Part shown: one piece after another, positions 59,931 to 64,000 of the stretch
Layout: the number at the start of each line of letters is the position of its first letter
Numbering within the stretch: position 1 is the stretch's first letter
DNA from: Novosphingobium sp. PhB165
Lineage (GTDB): Bacteria > Pseudomonadota > Alphaproteobacteria > Sphingomonadales > Sphingomonadaceae
DNA length: 64,000 bases
Direction of reading: 5' to 3'
Assembly (NCBI RefSeq): GCF_004341845.1
Contig: NZ_SLVB01000007.1
Location: forward strand, 1 to 64,000
Program-made: the position numbers and the translations under genes
Notes under the pieces: model-generated
Databases searched by the model: none
Told to the model about the DNA's origin: nothing
Seen by the model: the letters and a program-made list of their open reading frames with translations, nothing else

Positions 59931-60803
59931 TCAGCCCTTCCGGAACACGGTGTTGGCCACCTGCGTCAGCGGCAGGTCATGCCCGGTGATCGATTCCGAA
60001 TGGCCCAGGAACAGATGGCCCCCCGGCTTCAGGCAATCGACCAGTTGCGCCACGACTTTGCGCTGCGTGGGCTTGTCGAAATAGATCAGCACGTTGCGGC
60101 AGAAGATCAGGTGCATCGGCTCACCCACCGGATAGTGATCGTCCATCAGGTTGAGCCGGGCAAAACCGATCGCGCTGCGCAGCGCAGGCACCATGCGCAC
60201 GTCGCGCCGCTTCGGATCGCGCGAAAACATCACGTATTTACGCTGAAGGGCGGGCGGAACCGGCTCCACCAGTTCCGCAGGGTAGATGCCTGCGCGCGCG
60301 GTATCCAGCACATCGGTATCGAGATCGGTAGCCAGAATGCCATAGCTCGGGCCGCCGCTGGTTTCGGCATGATCGTCCAGCACCATGGCCAGTGTGTAAG
60401 GTTCAGGACCGGTCGAGCAGGCCGCGCTCCACGCGCGGATGCTGCGCACGCCGCGCGCCGCCATTTCGGGCAGGATCACATTGCTCAGATAATCGAAATG
60501 GCCGGGCTCGCGAAAGAAATCGGTCTTGTTGGTGGTCACCGCGTTGATCAGCGCCAGCCCTTCGGAGGGCAAATTCTCGGCCGTGAACAGCAGGTCGCAA
60601 TAGGCATCGAGCGTTGTCGAACCGGTTGCCCGCTGGCGCCGACGCAAGCGGCCTTCCAGCATGGTCTTCTTGCTTTCGGGCATCTTGATGCCCGACTCTT
60701 CGTAGATATAGGCCGCCAGCCGCGCGAAGTTGCGCTTGCTCATGTGATCGCCAAGCGGCTGCACGGCGGACGAACTGCGTGTGGCAAGGGCGGCTGCGGA
60801 CAT
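59931..60803 (-). CDS. cheR: Chemotaxis methyltransferase CheR
   Basis: A 290-residue SAM-dependent glutamate methyltransferase: VTTNKTDFFREPGHFDYLSN, RAWSAACSTGPEPYTLAMVL (SAM site), LATDLDTDVLDTA and LIFCRNVLIYFDKPTQRKVV. The start may be the Met at residue 21 (MSKRNFARLAAYIYEES). It methylates the MCPs. The usual CheR TPR tail is absent. Confidence 0.94.
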   Translation of the reverse strand: MSAAALATRSSSAVQPLGDHMSKRNFARLAAYIYEESGIKMPESKKTMLEGRLRRRQRATGSTTLDAYCDLLFTAENLPSEGLALINAVTTNKTDFFREPGHFDYLSNVILPEMAARGVRSIRAWSAACSTGPEPYTLAMVLDDHAETSGGPSYGILATDLDTDVLDTARAGIYPAELVEPVPPALQRKYVMFSRDPKRRDVRMVPALRSAIGFARLNLMDDHYPVGEPMHLIFCRNVLIYFDKPTQRKVVAQLVDCLKPGGHLFLGHSESITGHDLPLTQVANTVFRKG

Positions 60804-60869
60804 CGTGGCGGCTTTCGGGATAAAAGAAGGGTGGGCGCCCGCGAGCGGGCGCCCGTTTCGCAGGGAAAA

Positions 60870-61367
60870 TCAGGCGGGCTGCGCGGCCGGGATCGCCATG
60901 GGGGCAGAGAGCTGGGCGACATCCTCGGTCGTGAAGATGCGCGCCATGTCCACCAGCACCGTGAAGCCTTCCTCGCGCTTCACCACGCCGCCGATATAGT
61001 CGGACGGCCAGCGCACGCCCACATCGGGTGCCGCGCTCATCTGGTCGGCGCGGAAGCTGGTGACCTCGATCACGCGGTCAACCACCAGCCCCAGCACCAG
61101 CACACGGTCCTCCAGCGGGATATCGACCACCAGAATGCGGGTCGCCGGGGTCGGCTCCGCCGCCGGCAGGCCAAGCCGCAGGCGAAAGTCGATCGTGGTG
61201 ACGCCCTCCCCGCGCATGTCCGTCAGGCCAAGCAGGTAATCCGGGCCGCCCGGAATGCGGAAGGTTTCCCGATAGTCCAGGATCTCGCGGACCAGTGTCA
61301 CCGGCACCGCGAAGATCTCTGCCCCAAGCCCGAAGGTTACGGCCTGGATTTCCTGCGCGCTCGTCAT
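60870..61367 (-). CDS. cheW: Chemotaxis coupling protein CheW
   Basis: A 165-residue two-SH3-like coupling protein: FGLGAEIFAVPVTLVREIL, FRIPGGPDYLLGLTDMRGEG, TRILVVDIPLEDRVLVLGLV, VVKREEGFTVLVDMARIFT. It links MCPs to CheA. Its start overlaps the MCP stop by four bases. Confidence 0.93.
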   Translation of the reverse strand: MTSAQEIQAVTFGLGAEIFAVPVTLVREILDYRETFRIPGGPDYLLGLTDMRGEGVTTIDFRLRLGLPAAEPTPATRILVVDIPLEDRVLVLGLVVDRVIEVTSFRADQMSAAPDVGVRWPSDYIGGVVKREEGFTVLVDMARIFTTEDVAQLSAPMAIPAAQPA

Positions 61368-63196
61368 GCGTTCTGCATCCCGAAGGCGTCGTCGTGGTCG
61401 TCCGCGCCGCCCATGGTGAGATCGAGCGCGAAGCCATTGGGACGGGCGTGGCCATTGGTGGCCGGGCGCTTGGCAGCGCTCTTGATCGGGGCCCTGACCG
61501 GAGCCTTTGCCGCCACCTTCGCCGGCGCCGGCTTGCGCTGGGCCGGAGCGGAGCGCGCGTTGCCGACCGAACGGCCCTGCTTGCCGGCGTCGTCCACCTG
61601 GAAGTAGGCCATGCTTGCCTGAAGCTCCTCGGCCTGTGCGGCGAGTTCTTCCGAGGTGGCCGAGATTTCCTCGGACGCGCCGGCGTTCTGCTGGGTCACT
61701 TGGTCAAGCTGCTGGATCGCCTGATTGATCTGGCCGGCACCGATGTCCTGTTCGCGGCAGGCGGCGCTGATTTCGGAGATCAGTTCGGCAGTGCGGCGAA
61801 TGTCGGGCACGAGGCGCGACAGCATCTCGCCCGCTTCGGTGGCGGCATCGACGGTATTGGACGAAACCGCACTGATTTCCGCAGCGGCACCCTGGCTGCG
61901 TTCGGCCAGCTTGCGCACTTCGGACGCGACGACCGCAAAGCCGCGACCATGCTCGCCCGCACGGGCGGCCTCGACCGCCGCGTTCAACGCCAGCAGATCG
62001 GTCTGGCGGGCGATTTCCTGCACGATGCCGATCTTCTCGGCAATCGTGCGCATCGCACCCACAGCGCGGTCGACCGCGATGCCGCTGGCTTCGGCATCCT
62101 GTGCCGACTGGCGGGCGATCTTCTCGGTCTGCGCCGCGTTCTCTGCGTTCTGCTTGATGTTGGCGGACATCTCTTCCATCGACGCCGATGCCTGCTCGGC
62201 CGCAGCCGCCTGCTCGGTGGCGCCTTGCGAGACCTGTTCGGAAGTCGAGGACAGTTCCTGACTGCCGCTGGCCACGTTGTTGGCGGCCACGGTGGCATCG
62301 CCGACGACGCCGCGCAGACGCTCGATCATGCGAACCAGCGCATGGCCCAGCTTGTCCTCATCGGACAGCGGCTTGTGCGTCACGGTCAGGTCGCCGTCGG
62401 CGATTTTGTCGGCAAGGCTTGCGCTGACGCGCAAGTTGGCGGTCATCTTGTTCACGGTATCGACCAGATCCTTGATCTCGTCGTTCGAGGTGACTTCGAC
62501 GTCCTGATCGAGATCGCCGATGGCGACCGCGTTGATCACGGTGCTGACACGGCCCAGACCGCGCGAGACGATCAGCGAGATCCAGACACCACCGGCCAGA
62601 GCGCCAAGGATGGCGATGGCGGCCACGGTCAGCAGCGTATAGCGGGCCGAGGCGTAGAGCGCGTCGGTATCCGTATCGACCTGCTTCATGTCGTCACGGG
62701 CGCGATCGACAAGGGCGTCGGCCTGCTTGTTGACGCGGTCCAGCACGGCGCGTGCCGGGCCAAGCGCCAGGCGTGCTGCCTCGTCGTTCTGGTTCGCGCG
62801 CGCCAGTTCGCGGATGCGCGTGTCCATCGGCTTGAAGTTGTCGAGCGCGGTCCGCATGTCCAGCCAGGTCTGACGCGTATCGGGCGTCGACGCTGCCTCA
62901 CCCTCTTCCACCAGACGATCGAACTCGACGAACGCGCGAGAAACCTTGTCGTCGAACTCCTTCAGCTGGGACGGGTCGTTCGTCATCGTCATGCTGCGCT
63001 CATTGCGCGACAGCGTGCCGAACACGACCTGCACCTTCTGCGCACGGTCGAGACGCGCGGCGGGGCCGGAAATGAGGTCGGTAATCGCCGTGTTCAGAGT
63101 GCTGAGACGGCTGAGGCTGACGCCGACAAGCACGGCCAGCAGGAGCAGGATTATGCCGAACGTGACGCCCAGCTTCATTTTGATGGTTGCACGCAT
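61364..63196 (-). CDS. Methyl-accepting chemotaxis protein
   Basis: A 610-residue MCP. Membrane helix near 8-30, periplasmic helical sensor (about 31-190), second helix near 189-212 (LLTVAAIAILGALAGGVWIS), HAMP (RGLGRVSTVINAVAIGDLDQ) and the signalling hairpin tip LLALNAAVEAARAGEHGRGF. The C terminus after an Ala/Pro/Lys-rich linker is GFALDLTMGGADDHDDAFGM and QNA, a tail shared with the next MCP. It is probably an adhesion, taxis or aggregation receptor; the ligand is unknown. Confidence 0.93.
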   Translation of the reverse strand: MRATIKMKLGVTFGIILLLLAVLVGVSLSRLSTLNTAITDLISGPAARLDRAQKVQVVFGTLSRNERSMTMTNDPSQLKEFDDKVSRAFVEFDRLVEEGEAASTPDTRQTWLDMRTALDNFKPMDTRIRELARANQNDEAARLALGPARAVLDRVNKQADALVDRARDDMKQVDTDTDALYASARYTLLTVAAIAILGALAGGVWISLIVSRGLGRVSTVINAVAIGDLDQDVEVTSNDEIKDLVDTVNKMTANLRVSASLADKIADGDLTVTHKPLSDEDKLGHALVRMIERLRGVVGDATVAANNVASGSQELSSTSEQVSQGATEQAAAAEQASASMEEMSANIKQNAENAAQTEKIARQSAQDAEASGIAVDRAVGAMRTIAEKIGIVQEIARQTDLLALNAAVEAARAGEHGRGFAVVASEVRKLAERSQGAAAEISAVSSNTVDAATEAGEMLSRLVPDIRRTAELISEISAACREQDIGAGQINQAIQQLDQVTQQNAGASEEISATSEELAAQAEELQASMAYFQVDDAGKQGRSVGNARSAPAQRKPAPAKVAAKAPVRAPIKSAAKRPATNGHARPNGFALDLTMGGADDHDDAFGMQNA

Positions 63197-63252
63197 GGGG
63201 AAATGTAGCCTTGGAAACCCAGATTTGGGGTGAAAGACGGGAACCGTTCGGA

Positions 63253-64000
63253 TCAGGCGGCGTGGGTGCTGAAGGCCTCGTCCTCGCTATCCGGACCGCC
63301 GGTAGAGAGATCGAGCGCGAAACCACGGGCACGGGCCTGCTGGTCGGAGACGGAAAGGGAACGTGTGGAACGTGCCGGCTGCACGGCCTTGCGCGCCGGA
63401 GTCGTCGCCGGGCGGACCGCCATCGGCGGCACCTTGCGGCGGACCGGCGCATCGGTGACGCGGAAGTAGGCGATGGAGGCCTGAAGCTCCTCCGCCTGCG
63501 CGGCGAGTTCTTCGGACGTCGTCGAAATCTGCTCGGAGGCGCCGGCGTTCTGCTGGGTCACCTGATCGAGCTGCTGGATCGCCTCGTTGATCTGCGACGC
63601 GCCGATGTCCTGTTCGCGGCAGGCGACGCTGATTTCGGAGACGAGTTCGGCGGTACGGCGAATGTCCGGCACCAGTTTCGACAGCATCTCGCCCGCTTCT
63701 GCGGCGGCCTGCACCGTTTCGCCGGAAACCGCGCTGATTTCGGCGGATGCCTGCTGGCTGCGTTCCGCCAGCTTGCGCACTTCGGAGGCGACGACCGCGA
63801 AACCGCGCCCATGTTCCCCGGCACGCGCGGCTTCCACTGCCGCGTTGAGCGCAAGCAGGTCGGTCTGGCGAGCGATTTCCTGAACGATGCCGATCTTCTC
63901 GGCAATCGTGCGCATCGCGCCGACTGCCCGGTTCACGGCAACGCCGCTCGATTCCGCGTCCTTGGAGGACTGGCGCGCGATCTTTTCGGTCTGCGCCGCA
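63253..64000 (-). CDS. Methyl-accepting chemotaxis protein, 3' part (5' end beyond window)
   Basis: The frame is open from the right edge: AAQTEKIARQSSKDAESSG, AVNRAVGAMRTIAEKIGIVQ, LLALNAAVEAARAGEHGRGF, SEVRKLAERSQQASAEISAV. It is the signalling domain of a second MCP, over 80% like the neighbouring MCP by eye. The tail GFALDLSTGGPDSEDEAFST ending HAA repeats the neighbour's tail pattern. A gene duplication is likely. 56 bases separate it from the next MCP. Confidence 0.92.
   Translation of the reverse strand, partial: AAQTEKIARQSSKDAESSGVAVNRAVGAMRTIAEKIGIVQEIARQTDLLALNAAVEAARAGEHGRGFAVVASEVRKLAERSQQASAEISAVSGETVQAAAEAGEMLSKLVPDIRRTAELVSEISVACREQDIGASQINEAIQQLDQVTQQNAGASEQISTTSEELAAQAEELQASIAYFRVTDAPVRRKVPPMAVRPATTPARKAVQPARSTRSLSVSDQQARARGFALDLSTGGPDSEDEAFSTHAA

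Noticed and set aside
61295..63208. Long plus-strand frame opposite the MCP gene
   Set aside because: Gly/Arg/His-rich shadow of MCP codons without a domain.
1..64000. tRNA, rRNA, CRISPR arrays, complete insertion sequences, prophage
   Set aside because: No tRNA-like cloverleaf, regular repeat-spacer pattern, integrase or transposase was seen on either strand; small RNAs cannot be excluded by eye.

Overview
The window looks like chromosomal DNA from a sphingomonad alphaproteobacterium (Novosphingobium, Sphingobium or Sphingomonas type). This is inferred from high GC with strong third-position G/C, many ATGA-overlapped gene pairs, a long TonB-dependent receptor beside a TetR/flavin-reductase/CoA-ligase catabolic set, a P450 with its small ferredoxin, a flavin-dependent tryptophan-halogenase homologue and several small proteins of sphingomonad type. 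No rRNA, tRNA, CRISPR array, phage or complete insertion sequence was seen.

Layout. 1-3.5 kb: the N-terminal part of a very large haemagglutinin-type secreted adhesin, running off the left edge. 3.9-9.3 kb: a small polyketide-type locus. A methyltransferase and a cupredoxin lie on the minus strand; divergent from them run DUF2147, acyl carrier protein, ketosynthase, type III polyketide synthase and an FAD oxidoreductase with overlapping or nearly touching ends. 9.6-12.1 kb: a single protein joining an adenylation domain, a carrier domain and a membrane acyltransferase. 12.1-16 kb: a UBP zinc-finger protein with a cNMP/thioredoxin-reductase-like protein, a 270-bp MITE-like element, and a ferredoxin/P450 pair. 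16-21.4 kb: cell-wall hydrolase, MpaB-type oxygenase, DnaQ-like exonuclease and a TPR/TonB-C protein.

21.7-29.9 kb: a catabolic unit (TetR, old-yellow-enzyme, acid-CoA ligase, SDR, GST, TonB receptor), with matching palindromes in front of the regulator and the first enzyme. 30-33 kb: small stress-type genes including a hemerythrin. 33-40.7 kb: LacI and TetR regulators, two membrane acyl-transfer enzymes (an acyltransferase-3 protein and an Lnt-like protein), a cupin, a frameshifted metallo-beta-lactamase-fold gene, a decayed beta-galactosidase fragment, a second-type ClpP and an ArsR/SRPBCC pair. 41-45.4 kb: a LysR-type regulator with two HTH domains, divergent from a C4-dicarboxylate symporter and an OprB-type porin. 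45.4-54.3 kb: a TetR relic, an alpha/beta hydrolase, a lone radical-SAM/SPASM-like enzyme, a cation/proton antiporter, a halogenase, small genes and HU. 54.5-64 kb: a periplasmic protein, an EAL phosphodiesterase, and a leftward chemotaxis operon (two MCPs, CheW, CheR, CheB and a soluble receptor-like protein).

The items most worth attention are the adenylation-carrier-acyltransferase fusion, the ACP/ketosynthase-fed type III PKS locus, the MITE whose flanking CTAG supplies a neighbouring stop codon, the orphan radical-SAM enzyme, and the gene relics hidden in apparent intergenic DNA. Everything was read by eye; family assignments rest on motifs, not on searches.
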